This document shows positions 10,945-18,712 of a DNA stretch of 64,000 nt, one piece after another. The translations under genes were made by a program, and so were the position numbers. Every line of letters begins with the position of its first letter. Within the stretch, counting starts at the first letter, position 1. Source of the DNA: Thauera humireducens (GTDB taxonomy: Bacteria > Pseudomonadota > Gammaproteobacteria > Burkholderiales > Rhodocyclaceae); contig NZ_CP014646.1 in the NCBI RefSeq assembly GCF_001051995.2, positions 3,286,001 to 3,350,000 on the forward strand. The letters are read 5' to 3'. Under the pieces are notes generated by a model. That model made no database searches. It saw only the letters and a program-made list of their open reading frames with translations, and was not told where the DNA came from.

Positions 10945-12027
10945 ATGGACACCTTGACCCATGCCCTTTCGGGCGCCCTTGTCGGCCGCGTGCTTGCCGG
11001 CCGCCGGGCGCCGCCCGCCACGGCGCCGATGGCACGGCCGCCGGTGTGGCAGATGGTGGTCGCCGGCACCGTGGCCGCGACCTTTCCCGATCTCGACTTC
11101 GTGCTCGGCTGGGTGTCCGAGCTCACCTACCTGCGCGGCCATCGCGGCGTGACCCATTCGCTCGTGCTGTTGCCCCTGTGGGGGCTGCTGATCGCCTGGC
11201 TGCTGGCGCGCTTCTGGCAGCGCGGCGGGCGGACCGGGGCGGGGTGGCGGTCCTTCTACCTCGTTGTCTGCAGCGCGATCTTCGTGCACATCCTGGGCGA
11301 CCTCATCACCCAGTTCGGTACGATGATCCTGTCGCCGTTCTCGGACCGGCGCTTCGGCTGGGGCACGACCTTCATCATCGATCTGCCCTTCACCGGCATC
11401 ATCCTCGCCGGCCTGCTGGCGAGCGCGCTGTGGCGCAGCAGCCGGGTGCCGGCGGCGAGCGCGCTGGTTCTGCTGGCGGGCTGGGTGGGGGTGCAGGCGG
11501 TCGGTCGCGGGGAGGCGATCGAGGCCGCGCGCGATTACGCCGCCCGCGAGGGTATCCAGGCGGTGCTGGTCGATGCCGCGCCGCGGCCGGCGTCACCCTT
11601 CAACTGGACCGCGATCGTGTTCGACGGCGAGCGCTACCACTACGCCCACATCAATACCCGGCGCAGCGAGCCCCTGGTGGCGGGCGCCGACGACAACTTC
11701 ATCCGCCGTTTCTCGGCGCCCTACCAGCCGGTGGCGATGGCGAAGTGGGAGGTGCGCGAGCGCTTCGGCGACAACGGTACGCGTGAACTCGCGCAGAAGG
11801 TGTGGCAGGCGGAGGATTTCGCCTTCTATCGCTGGTTCGCGATGTTCCCGGTGCTCGACCATGTCGAGAACGGACCCTCGGGCCTGCTATGCGCGAATTT
11901 CGTGGACCTGCGCTTCATGACGCCGGGGCGCGACAACACGCCGTTCCGCTACGGCCTGTGCAGTGGCGAGGGCGGCTGGCGCCTGTTCGAGCGCGAACTG
12001 GGCGGTTTGCGCTGGGTGATGGATTGA
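10945..12027 (+). CDS. YdjM-like inner-membrane metal-dependent hydrolase family protein
   Basis: A 360-residue membrane protein of the DUF457/YdjM family. The N-terminal half has about four TM segments with the family's His/Asp motifs in order: DTLTHALSGAL, FPDLDFVLGW, RGVTHSL and HILGDLIT, which form a probable metal site at the membrane. The C-terminal half (about 200-360) is soluble and without recognised domain. Family members are annotated as hydrolases by motif only; substrate unknown. The ATG at 10945 begins with the conserved MDTLTHA; the ribosome site is weak (GGAA). It sits 23 bases after the kinase gene and 39 before the thioredoxin gene, so likely one transcript. Confidence 0.85.
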   Translation: MDTLTHALSGALVGRVLAGRRAPPATAPMARPPVWQMVVAGTVAATFPDLDFVLGWVSELTYLRGHRGVTHSLVLLPLWGLLIAWLLARFWQRGGRTGAGWRSFYLVVCSAIFVHILGDLITQFGTMILSPFSDRRFGWGTTFIIDLPFTGIILAGLLASALWRSSRVPAASALVLLAGWVGVQAVGRGEAIEAARDYAAREGIQAVLVDAAPRPASPFNWTAIVFDGERYHYAHINTRRSEPLVAGADDNFIRRFSAPYQPVAMAKWEVRERFGDNGTRELAQKVWQAEDFAFYRWFAMFPVLDHVENGPSGLLCANFVDLRFMTPGRDNTPFRYGLCSGEGGWRLFERELGGLRWVMD

Positions 12028-12066
12028 AGACGCGATGCCCTTGCAGCGCACGATACGGACTGTGCC

Positions 12067-12615
12067 ATGACCGAACCTGATCCGGCCGCGACGCCGGTTT
12101 CCGTCAAGCCCTCGCGCTGGCGGCGTTTCTCGCGCGACCTGGCGTTCGTCGTCGCCATCGTGCTCGGCATGCACTGGGTGCAGACGCGCCACGTGCCCGA
12201 CGGCGAGGCGCCGCCGTTCGCCGCGCCGGCGGCGGCAGGCGGGGAACTCAGCCTGGGGGCGTGGCGCTCGGCCCATGCGGACGGGCCGGTCGGGCTCTAC
12301 TTCTGGGCCGACTGGTGCGGCATCTGCACCGCGCAGCAGGGCAGCATGGACGACGTGCAGGCCGACTGGCCGGTGCTGACGGTGGCGATGCAGTCCGGCG
12401 ACGCCGCGGCCGTGGCGCAGGTGCTGGCCGCGCGCGGGCTGGACTGGACGACGGCCGTGGATGCCGACGGACGCATCGCCGGCCGCTACGGCCTGCGGGG
12501 CGTGCCGGCCTTCGTCGTGCTCGACCGCGAGGGCCGGATCCGTTCGGTGAGCGTCGGCTACACCACCGAGTGGGGCATCCGCGCCCGCCTGTGGTGGGCC
12601 GGGCTGACGGGCTGA
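12067..12615 (+). CDS. Membrane-anchored thioredoxin-fold protein (TlpA/ScsD-like)
   Basis: A thiol-disulfide exchange protein of 182 residues. An uncleaved signal anchor (about 22-40) would put the thioredoxin domain in the periplasm. The active site WADWCGIC has Cys84 and Cys87, and the cis-proline loop is GVPAF. CGIC is not the classical CGPC, so the redox potential may differ; the pattern recalls ScsD, the copper-tolerance thioredoxin. No other Scs genes are nearby, so a copper role is only a guess. No strong ribosome site precedes the ATG. Confidence 0.87.
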   Translation: MTEPDPAATPVSVKPSRWRRFSRDLAFVVAIVLGMHWVQTRHVPDGEAPPFAAPAAAGGELSLGAWRSAHADGPVGLYFWADWCGICTAQQGSMDDVQADWPVLTVAMQSGDAAAVAQVLAARGLDWTTAVDADGRIAGRYGLRGVPAFVVLDREGRIRSVSVGYTTEWGIRARLWWAGLTG

Positions 12616-12633
12616 GGGCGGAGACTAGGGGCC

Positions 12634-13524
12634 ATGGCGACGACGACCGGACTGTTCGCAGCCTTTGCTGCCGGGGCAGCAGCCCTGGCCGGCGGTCGCG
12701 CCGCCGTGCACTGGGGGATCCGCAAGGGGTTGGCGGCGCCGCGCGTGCCGCATGACACCGACCCTGCGGCGCTCGGCCTGGGCTTCGACACGGTGCGCAT
12801 CGCCACCGCCAACGACAAGACCCTGCATGGCTGGTTCATTCCCGTGCCGGGCAGTTCTGCCGCGCCTGCGGTGGTGGTGCTGCATGGCTGGGGCGGCAAT
12901 GCGGCGCTGATGCTGCCGCTGGCGCGGCCGCTGCACGCGGCCGGCTTCGCCACGCTGTTCGTCGATGCGCGCTGCCACGGCGCGAGCGATGAGGACAGTT
13001 TCGCCTCGCTGCCACGCTTCGCCGAGGACGTCGAGCACGCCTTCGACTGGCTCGCCACGCGTGCGGGCGTCGACCCGCGGCGCATCGCGCTGCTGGGCCA
13101 TTCGGTGGGGGCGGGCGCCGTGCTGCTGGCGGCCTCGCGCAGGCCGCAGGTGGCGGCAGTGGTCAGCGTGGCCGCCTTTTCCCATCCTGCGGCGATGATG
13201 CGGCGCTGGCTGGCGGCCAAGCGCCTGCCCGAGCGCCCGGTCGGCCGCTACATCCTCGACTATGTGCAGCGCACCATCGGCCATCGCTTCGACGACATCG
13301 CGCCGGTCGCCACCGTCTCGCGCATCCGCAGGCCGGTGCTGCTGGTGCATGGCGAGGACGACGAGGTGGTGCCGATCGACGAGGCGCACCAGATCTTCGC
13401 GGCGCGCGGCGAGACGCCGGTCGAGCTGATCACGGTGTCGGGCGACCACGAATCCTTCGCCGATCTCGAGCACCATCTCGGCAGTCTCACCGACTTCCTG
13501 CGGCGGGTGTTGGCACCGCGTTGA
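12634..13524 (+). CDS. Alpha/beta hydrolase
   Basis: A hydrolase of 296 residues with an N-terminal hydrophobic segment (about 4-24) that may anchor it to the inner membrane. The oxyanion-hole motif VLHGWGGNA, nucleophile elbow GHSVGAGAV (Ser157), acid in GEDDEVVPID and catalytic His in SGDHESF are all present, so it should be active. Substrate unknown; the group includes esterases and peptidase-S9-like enzymes. It starts 18 bases after the thioredoxin gene (GGAG upstream) and is the last gene of the presumed four-gene transcript that starts at 9317. Confidence 0.87.
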   Translation: MATTTGLFAAFAAGAAALAGGRAAVHWGIRKGLAAPRVPHDTDPAALGLGFDTVRIATANDKTLHGWFIPVPGSSAAPAVVVLHGWGGNAALMLPLARPLHAAGFATLFVDARCHGASDEDSFASLPRFAEDVEHAFDWLATRAGVDPRRIALLGHSVGAGAVLLAASRRPQVAAVVSVAAFSHPAAMMRRWLAAKRLPERPVGRYILDYVQRTIGHRFDDIAPVATVSRIRRPVLLVHGEDDEVVPIDEAHQIFAARGETPVELITVSGDHESFADLEHHLGSLTDFLRRVLAPR

Positions 13525-13580
13525 GCAGCTCGCTGGCGGCATCGGGCGATTTTGCGCTGGCCCGCAGGCCCCCCGGTTTG

Positions 13581-13586
13581 TAGAAT
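13581..13586 (+). promoter_or_regulatory. Possible -10 box upstream of dctP
   Basis: TAGAAT stands 69 bases before the dctP ATG in an otherwise GC-rich spacer. No convincing -35 lies at the right distance, so an activator may be needed if this is the promoter. Confidence 0.3.
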
Positions 13587-13654
13587 CGGCCCTCCCCTTG
13601 CGCTGCGTCCGCCGCCGCGCGTCTCGACTCAAAACCAAGAAACGGAGACGTCTC

Positions 13655-14686
13655 ATGCAAAAACGCCGCTTCAACGCCCTCATCGCCGGTCTGTTCGCTT
13701 CCGCGGCGCTCGGCCTGTCGATGCCGGTCTCGGCTCAGCAGTACAAGGACGAATACAAGCTGTCGACCGTGCTCGGCGAAGCCTTCCCGTGGGGCTGGGG
13801 CGCCAAGCGCTGGGCCGACCTGGTGGCCGAAAAGACCGAAGGCCGGATCAAGATCAAGGTCTATCCGGGCACTTCGCTGGTGTCGGGCGACCAGACCAAG
13901 GAATTCACCGCGCTGCGCCAGGGCATCATCGACATGGCGGTGGGCTCGACCATCAACTGGTCGCCGCAGGTGAAGGAGCTGAACCTGTTCGCGCTGCCCT
14001 TCCTGATGCCGGACCACAAGGCGATCGATGCGCTGACGCAGGGCCGCGTCGGCAAGAAGATGTTCGACACCCTGGCAGAGCGCGACGTGGTGCCGCTGGC
14101 CTGGGGCGAGAATGGTTTCCGCGAGGTGTCGAACTCGAAGAAGCCGATCCGCACGCCGGACGACGTGAAGGGCATGAAGATGCGCGTGGTGGGGTCGCCG
14201 TTGTTCCTCGCCACCTTCAATGCGCTGGGTGCCAACCCGACGCAGATGAGCTGGGCCGATGCCCAGCCGGCGATGGCGACCGGTGCGGTGGATGGCCAGG
14301 AGAACCCGCTGGCCGTGTTCAATGCGGCCAAGCTGCACACGGTGGGGCAGAAGCACCTGACCTTGTGGGGCTATGTGGCCGATCCGCTGATCTTCGTGGT
14401 CAACAAGAACGTGTGGAACTCGTGGTCCGAGGCGGATCGCAAGGCGGTGTCCGAGGCCGCGCAGCAGGCGGCGAAGGAAGAGATTGCCCGTGCCCGCGCC
14501 GGCATCTCGGAGAGTGACGACGCGCTGCTGAAGGAGATCGAGGCCAACGGCGTGGCGGTGGTGCGCCTCTCCGATGCCGAGCGCGACGCCTTCCGCAAGG
14601 CCACGGCCGGTGTGTACAAGGAATGGGCCGAGAAGATCGGTTCGGACCTGGTCAAGCAGGCCGAGGAAGACATCGCCAAGCGTTGA
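13655..14686 (+). CDS. dctP: TRAP transporter substrate-binding protein, DctP family
   Basis: Periplasmic solute receptor for a tripartite ATP-independent transporter, 343 residues. A Sec signal peptide ends at VSA-QQ (about residue 27). The body is the DctP fold, with the conserved arginine region that contacts the substrate carboxylate probably at MKMRVVGSP (about 170). Ligand is an organic acid by family habit; which one cannot be told. ATG at 13655 with GGAG 9 bases upstream. Followed by a 205-base spacer with a large hairpin and then dctQM on the same strand. Confidence 0.95.
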   Translation: MQKRRFNALIAGLFASAALGLSMPVSAQQYKDEYKLSTVLGEAFPWGWGAKRWADLVAEKTEGRIKIKVYPGTSLVSGDQTKEFTALRQGIIDMAVGSTINWSPQVKELNLFALPFLMPDHKAIDALTQGRVGKKMFDTLAERDVVPLAWGENGFREVSNSKKPIRTPDDVKGMKMRVVGSPLFLATFNALGANPTQMSWADAQPAMATGAVDGQENPLAVFNAAKLHTVGQKHLTLWGYVADPLIFVVNKNVWNSWSEADRKAVSEAAQQAAKEEIARARAGISESDDALLKEIEANGVAVVRLSDAERDAFRKATAGVYKEWAEKIGSDLVKQAEEDIAKR

Positions 14687-14715
14687 TTGCCCTCGTTCTG
14701 CCCGCCGTGGCTGTG

Positions 14716-14791
14716 CCGGACATTCCTTCTGCGGGCTGTGGAACTCGCCCTTCGGGTTCAGACAGTCCTCGCCCGCACCAGGAATATCCGG
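14716..14791 (+). other. Long intercistronic RNA hairpin between dctP and dctQ
   Basis: Three nested inverted repeats stack into one extended stem: 14716-14727 with 14780-14791 (11 of 12 pairs), 14730-14736 with 14771-14777 (7 of 7) and 14741-14747 with 14753-14759 (7 pairs, one G-U). It begins 30 bases after the dctP stop and ends 100 before dctQ. There is no T-run after it, so it is more likely a 3'-end stabiliser or attenuator than a full terminator. It would explain more binding protein than permease from one operon. Confidence 0.65.
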
Positions 14792-14891
14792 CACATCCCC
14801 GGCTACGCGGGCGACCGCGATCCCGATTTGCGCCCCGCCTGCCCTCGGTCGCCGCTGGCCGGGGCTGTTTCCATTTTCCTTGGCAGTTCTG

Positions 14892-15374
14892 ATGAGCATC
14901 GAATCGCAGCACGAAGACGCGAGCACTGCGCCCTACACCGTCGAACAAATCCTCTCCGGCATCGTCATGGGGCTGATAGTACTGATCACCTTCGGCAACG
15001 TACTGGCGCGCTATTTCACCTCGCAGTCCTTCGCCGCGACCGAGGAGTTCTCGATCGCGCTGCTGATCGTGTTGTCTTTTGTCGGCTCCTCGGCGGCCTT
15101 TGCCTTTGACCGCCACATCCGGGTCGATTTCTTCGTACGCAAGTTGCCGCCGGGGGGCCGTGTCGTGGCCGACTGGCTCTCGTTCGCGGTCACGGCCAGC
15201 CTGTTCGCCTTCATCGCCTTCTATGCCGGGCGCCTGACCTGGGACCAGTACCGGTTTGAAGAGACTTCGCCCGCGCTGGGCGTGCCGCAGTGGTGGTACA
15301 CGGTGTGGATGCCGGTGCTGGCGGTCGCGCTGGTGTTGCGTCTGGTGCTGACCCGCATGCGGAGGCGCGCATGA
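14892..15374 (+). CDS. dctQ: TRAP transporter small permease, DctQ family
   Basis: The small membrane subunit of the TRAP transporter, 160 residues with four predicted TM helices (about 22-42, 55-75, 94-114 and 136-153) and the family arrangement of a short cytoplasmic N-terminus. It bridges the large permease DctM. The ATG at 14892 has no good ribosome site, unlike its neighbours, so translation may be weak or depend on the upstream RNA structure. Its stop overlaps the dctM start (ATGA). Confidence 0.93.
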   Translation: MSIESQHEDASTAPYTVEQILSGIVMGLIVLITFGNVLARYFTSQSFAATEEFSIALLIVLSFVGSSAAFAFDRHIRVDFFVRKLPPGGRVVADWLSFAVTASLFAFIAFYAGRLTWDQYRFEETSPALGVPQWWYTVWMPVLAVALVLRLVLTRMRRRA

Positions 15375-16654
15375 TCGGCACCGTCCTGATCGGTCTGTTC
15401 CTGCTCGCGCTGGTGGCGGGTATGCCGCTGGCCACCGGGCTGGGCGTTGCCAGTGTCGCGGTGCTGGCGATGGCGGGGTTCGACCAGCTTGCGGTGCCGA
15501 CCAACATCTACGCAGGCATCGCCAAGTACCCTTTGCTGGCGATCCCGATGTTCATCCTCGCCGGCATGATCTTCGAGCGCTCCGGGGTGGCGGTGCGCCT
15601 GGTGCGCTTCGTCACCGCAATGGTGGGCGAATGGACCGGCTCGCTGGCGGTCGTTGCCGTGCTGGTGTCGATGCTGCTGGGCGGCATCTCCGGCTCCGGC
15701 CCGGCCGACGCCGCGGCCGTGGCGGCGGTGATGTTGCCGTCGATGATCGCGCGCGGTTATCCGAAGGGCTTCTCGGCCGGCCTGATCGCCGCCTCGGGTT
15801 CGACTGCGATCATCATCCCGCCCTCGGTCGCCTTCATCGTCTACAGCGTGATGGTGCCTGCAGCGACGGTGCCGGCGCTGTTCGCCGCCGGCCTCTTCCC
15901 GGGCATGATTGCCGCGCTCTGCCTGCTGGTGCCGGCCATCATCATCAGCCGCAAGCATGGGTTCGGCCGCGACTACAAGGCCGAGCGTCCGCCGCTGGGC
16001 AAGAGCTTCATCGATGCGATCTGGGGCCTGCTGGCGCCGGTGATCATCCTCGGCGGCTTGCGCACCGGCGTCTTCACCCCGACCGAGGCCGCGGTGGTGG
16101 CGGTGGCTTACGGCATCTTCGTCGGCATGGTCATCTACCGCAGCATCAGCCTGAAGGGCCTGTTCCGTATCCTGGTCGATGCCGGCGAGCTGTCGGCCGT
16201 GGTGCTGATGATCATCGGCATTGCCTCGGTGTTCGCATGGGCGGGCAATACGCTGGGTATCTTCGATGTTGCGGCGAAGGCGCTGGTCGGGCTGCACTCC
16301 AGCGAATGGATGATGCTGCTGTCGATCAACCTGCTGCTGCTCGTCGCGGGCATGTTTCTCGACGCGATCTCGATCTTCCTGATCCTGCTGCCATTGCTGG
16401 TGCCGATCGCGGTGGCGATGGGCTGGGACCTGGTGTGGTTCGGGGTGATGATGACGATCAATCTCGCCATCGGCCAGTTCACGCCGCCGATGGCGATCTC
16501 GCTGATGATCACCTCGCGCATTGCCGGCATCGGCATGGAAGAGACCTTCCGCTGGGTGATCTGGCTGGTCCTGGCCATGGGCGCCGGACTGACGCTGATG
16601 ATCGTGTTCCCGCAGCTTGCGCTGTGGCTGCCAGGGAAGCTGGGCTACCTGTAA
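15371..16654 (+). CDS. dctM: TRAP transporter large permease, DctM family
   Basis: The sodium-coupled transport subunit, 427 residues and about 12 TM helices, an ion-transporter-superfamily fold. Family motifs include the GISGSGPADAAAV loop and SGSTAIIIPPS in the first half and the GQFTPPMAISLM stretch in the second. Translationally coupled to dctQ by a 4-base overlap. It ends 23 bases from the convergent TetR gene. Substrate unknown. Confidence 0.96.
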   Translation: MIGTVLIGLFLLALVAGMPLATGLGVASVAVLAMAGFDQLAVPTNIYAGIAKYPLLAIPMFILAGMIFERSGVAVRLVRFVTAMVGEWTGSLAVVAVLVSMLLGGISGSGPADAAAVAAVMLPSMIARGYPKGFSAGLIAASGSTAIIIPPSVAFIVYSVMVPAATVPALFAAGLFPGMIAALCLLVPAIIISRKHGFGRDYKAERPPLGKSFIDAIWGLLAPVIILGGLRTGVFTPTEAAVVAVAYGIFVGMVIYRSISLKGLFRILVDAGELSAVVLMIIGIASVFAWAGNTLGIFDVAAKALVGLHSSEWMMLLSINLLLLVAGMFLDAISIFLILLPLLVPIAVAMGWDLVWFGVMMTINLAIGQFTPPMAISLMITSRIAGIGMEETFRWVIWLVLAMGAGLTLMIVFPQLALWLPGKLGYL

Positions 16655-16677
16655 CCGCAAGCGGTCCTGCGTGACCG

Positions 16678-17301
16678 TTAGCCGCCCGGCTGGTCCAGCA
16701 GGTCGTTGATCGCGATCTGGATGCGCCGGGCGACGCGCTGCCGATCGAGGTCGGGATTGCGGATCGAACGCAGCAGCAGGCCTTCGAACAGGCAGGCCAG
16801 CACTTCTCCCATGTCGGCAACGGCCTCGGGCGAATCCTCGTGACCCGCGACGCGGCGGATGGCGCGGATGGTGACCGCAAGCTCGCGCCGACAGGCGGCA
16901 TCGGCGTCGCGCACGATCTGGGCGACGCGCGGATTGCGTGCGGCTTCGGCCACGATCTCGAGCTTGAGTGCCGCGCTGTCCGTGTCGAGCTGGTCGGCAA
17001 CGCCTTCGGCGGCGCGCTCGATCAGGGCTTCGCGCACGTTGCAGGCGGCGCGTAGCTCGGCGGTCAGGGTGAGCAGGCTCTCGAGATCCTGCGCGACGAT
17101 GGCCGCAATGATCGCTTCCTTGTTTTCGAAGTAGTGATAGATGTGGCCTGGGCTCATCCCCGCCGCGATCGAGATCTTGGCAATGCTTGCAGCATGGAAT
17201 CCGTGGTCGCGGAAACACTGCGCCGCAGCAATCAGGATCTGCTGGCGGCGGGCGGCGGCGCGTGAGGCGTCGGTGCTGGAGGTCGTATCCGTGCGTTGCA
17301 T
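16678..17301 (-). CDS. TetR/AcrR-family repressor of the RND pump
   Basis: A 207-residue regulator. The helix-turn-helix is near residues 20-60 (AAQCFRDHGFHAASIAKISIAAG then SPGHIYHYF), and the rest is an all-helical ligand-binding domain that resembles the BetI/AcrR type. It is divergent from acrAB and a TetR-style palindrome covers the pump promoter, so it very probably represses the pump until an exported compound binds. ATG at 17301 is chosen because the domain begins soon after; a longer TTG start at 17370 would run into the promoter region. Confidence 0.92.
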   Translation of the reverse strand: MQRTDTTSSTDASRAAARRQQILIAAAQCFRDHGFHAASIAKISIAAGMSPGHIYHYFENKEAIIAAIVAQDLESLLTLTAELRAACNVREALIERAAEGVADQLDTDSAALKLEIVAEAARNPRVAQIVRDADAACRRELAVTIRAIRRVAGHEDSPEAVADMGEVLACLFEGLLLRSIRNPDLDRQRVARRIQIAINDLLDQPGG

Positions 17302-17375
17302 GCGTGAGGTTCGCTTTTCGTGTCGTGCGCATGTGCCTGGGGTGGCAAGTGCGCCAGAATGCAGCGTCAATTTTC

Positions 17376-17404
17376 TTGCGATGCAGCAAAGGCTAACATA
17401 GAAT
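17376..17404 (+). promoter_or_regulatory. Promoter of the acrAB pump operon
   Basis: A -35 box TTGCGA (17376-17381) and a -10 box TAGAAT (17399-17404) are separated by 17 bases, a good sigma-70 pair. The -10 lies inside the TetR-type palindrome, so repressor binding would block RNA polymerase directly. The leader to the ATG at 17502 is about 90 bases. Confidence 0.65.
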
Positions 17405-17431
17405 GAGCGTTCATTCTAGAATAACCGTTCT
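17399..17431. promoter_or_regulatory. Tandem TetR-type operators
   Basis: First site 17399-17418: TAGAATGA-GCGT-TCATTCTA, with 8-bp perfect arms. Second site 17418-17431: AGAA-N6-TTCT, sharing the end of the first. The first covers the -10 box of the pump promoter. Two abutting dimers would allow cooperative repression. Confidence 0.7.
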
Positions 17432-17501
17432 AAAGGGCGGGGTTAAAGCGCAGGCCAAGAGCCTGGCGAAAATCCCCGTTCCCCGCGTTCACGAGGCTCC
17501 A

Positions 17502-18701
17502 ATGAAGACCACGAACAATGCCTTCCTCAAGCCCGCCGTGGTGGCGGCGCTCAGCGCGCTGTTCCTTGCATCCTGCAGTGGCGGCAAGGAACAGGGGGGC
17601 GCACCGGCCCCTGGGGCCCCGCAGGCACCGGCCGTTACCGTGCAGACCGTCAAGGTCGAGGAACTGGCGATGGTGGCCGAGCTGCCCGGCCGCACCAGCC
17701 CCTACCTGATCGCCGAGCTGCGACCGCAGGTCACGGGCATCCTGACCCAGCGCGCCTTCACCGAGGGCAGCGAGGTCAAGGCGGGACAGGTCTTGTACCG
17801 CATCGATGCCGGGCCCTATCAGGCGGCTTTCGACAGCGCGAAGGCGAGCCTCGCCCGTGCCGAGGCCAACCTGCAGGTCGCGCGGCTGAAGGCCCTGCGC
17901 CATGCCGATCTGGTGAAGATCGAGGCGGTCAGCAAGCAGGCCAATGACGATGCCCAGGCCGTGCTCAAGCAGGCCGAGGCCGACCTCGCCGCCGCCCGGG
18001 CTGCGCTTGACAAGGCGAAGATCGACCTCGACTACACTCAGCTCAAGTCGCCGATCAGCGGGCGTATCGGTCGCTCGGCGGTGACTGCCGGGGCGCTCGT
18101 CACCGCGAACCAGGCGCAGTCTCTGGCGACGGTGCAGCAGCTCGACCCGATCTATGTCGACCTGACCCAGTCCAGTGCCGAACTGCTGCGCATGCGTCGC
18201 GAGATCGAGGCGGGGCGGCTCACGGCGAGTGCGAAGGGTGACGTGGCGGTCAAGCTGCTGCTCGAGGACGGCAGCGAGTACTCCGCCGAAGGCAGGCTCG
18301 CGCTGTCGGAGGTCACGGTGGACGAAGGCACGGGCAGCGTGACCTTGCGTGCCCAGTTCCCGAATGCCAAGGGCGTGCTTCTGCCAGGCATGTACGTGCG
18401 TGCTCGCTTGCCGCAGGGCACGCGCAGCGAGGCGATCCGGGTGCCCCACAGGGCGTTGTCGCGCGATACGCGCGGCAATGCGCAGGTGATGGTGGTGAAC
18501 GCGGAGAACAAGGTCGAGGCGCGTCCGGTCCAGGTGGCGCAGTCGCTCGGTTCGAACTGGGTGGTCACCGGTGGCCTGGCGGCCGGGGAGCGCATCATCG
18601 TTGATGGCCTGCAGAAGGTCCGCCCCGGCGCGCCCGTGCAGGCGCAGGAAGCGGCTGCCGAGCGCGAGGCCGGCGCTTCCGCCGCCGTCGCGCCGAAGTG
18701 A
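17502..18701 (+). CDS. acrA: RND efflux periplasmic adaptor (AcrA/MexA family)
   Basis: Membrane-fusion subunit that joins the inner-membrane pump to the outer-membrane channel. 399 residues; lipoprotein signal ending LFLASC (lipidation near Cys24), then lipoyl, alpha-hairpin (about 105-175, Ala-rich), beta-barrel and membrane-proximal domains in the normal order; LKSPISGRIGRS is a family signature. The ATG at 17502 has GAGG 6 bases upstream; the open frame upstream to 17403 crosses the operator and is not expected to be coding. First gene of a four-gene operon. Confidence 0.95.
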   Translation: MKTTNNAFLKPAVVAALSALFLASCSGGKEQGGAPAPGAPQAPAVTVQTVKVEELAMVAELPGRTSPYLIAELRPQVTGILTQRAFTEGSEVKAGQVLYRIDAGPYQAAFDSAKASLARAEANLQVARLKALRHADLVKIEAVSKQANDDAQAVLKQAEADLAAARAALDKAKIDLDYTQLKSPISGRIGRSAVTAGALVTANQAQSLATVQQLDPIYVDLTQSSAELLRMRREIEAGRLTASAKGDVAVKLLLEDGSEYSAEGRLALSEVTVDEGTGSVTLRAQFPNAKGVLLPGMYVRARLPQGTRSEAIRVPHRALSRDTRGNAQVMVVNAENKVEARPVQVAQSLGSNWVVTGGLAAGERIIVDGLQKVRPGAPVQAQEAAAEREAGASAAVAPK

Positions 18702-18712
18702 GGTAGCGCACC

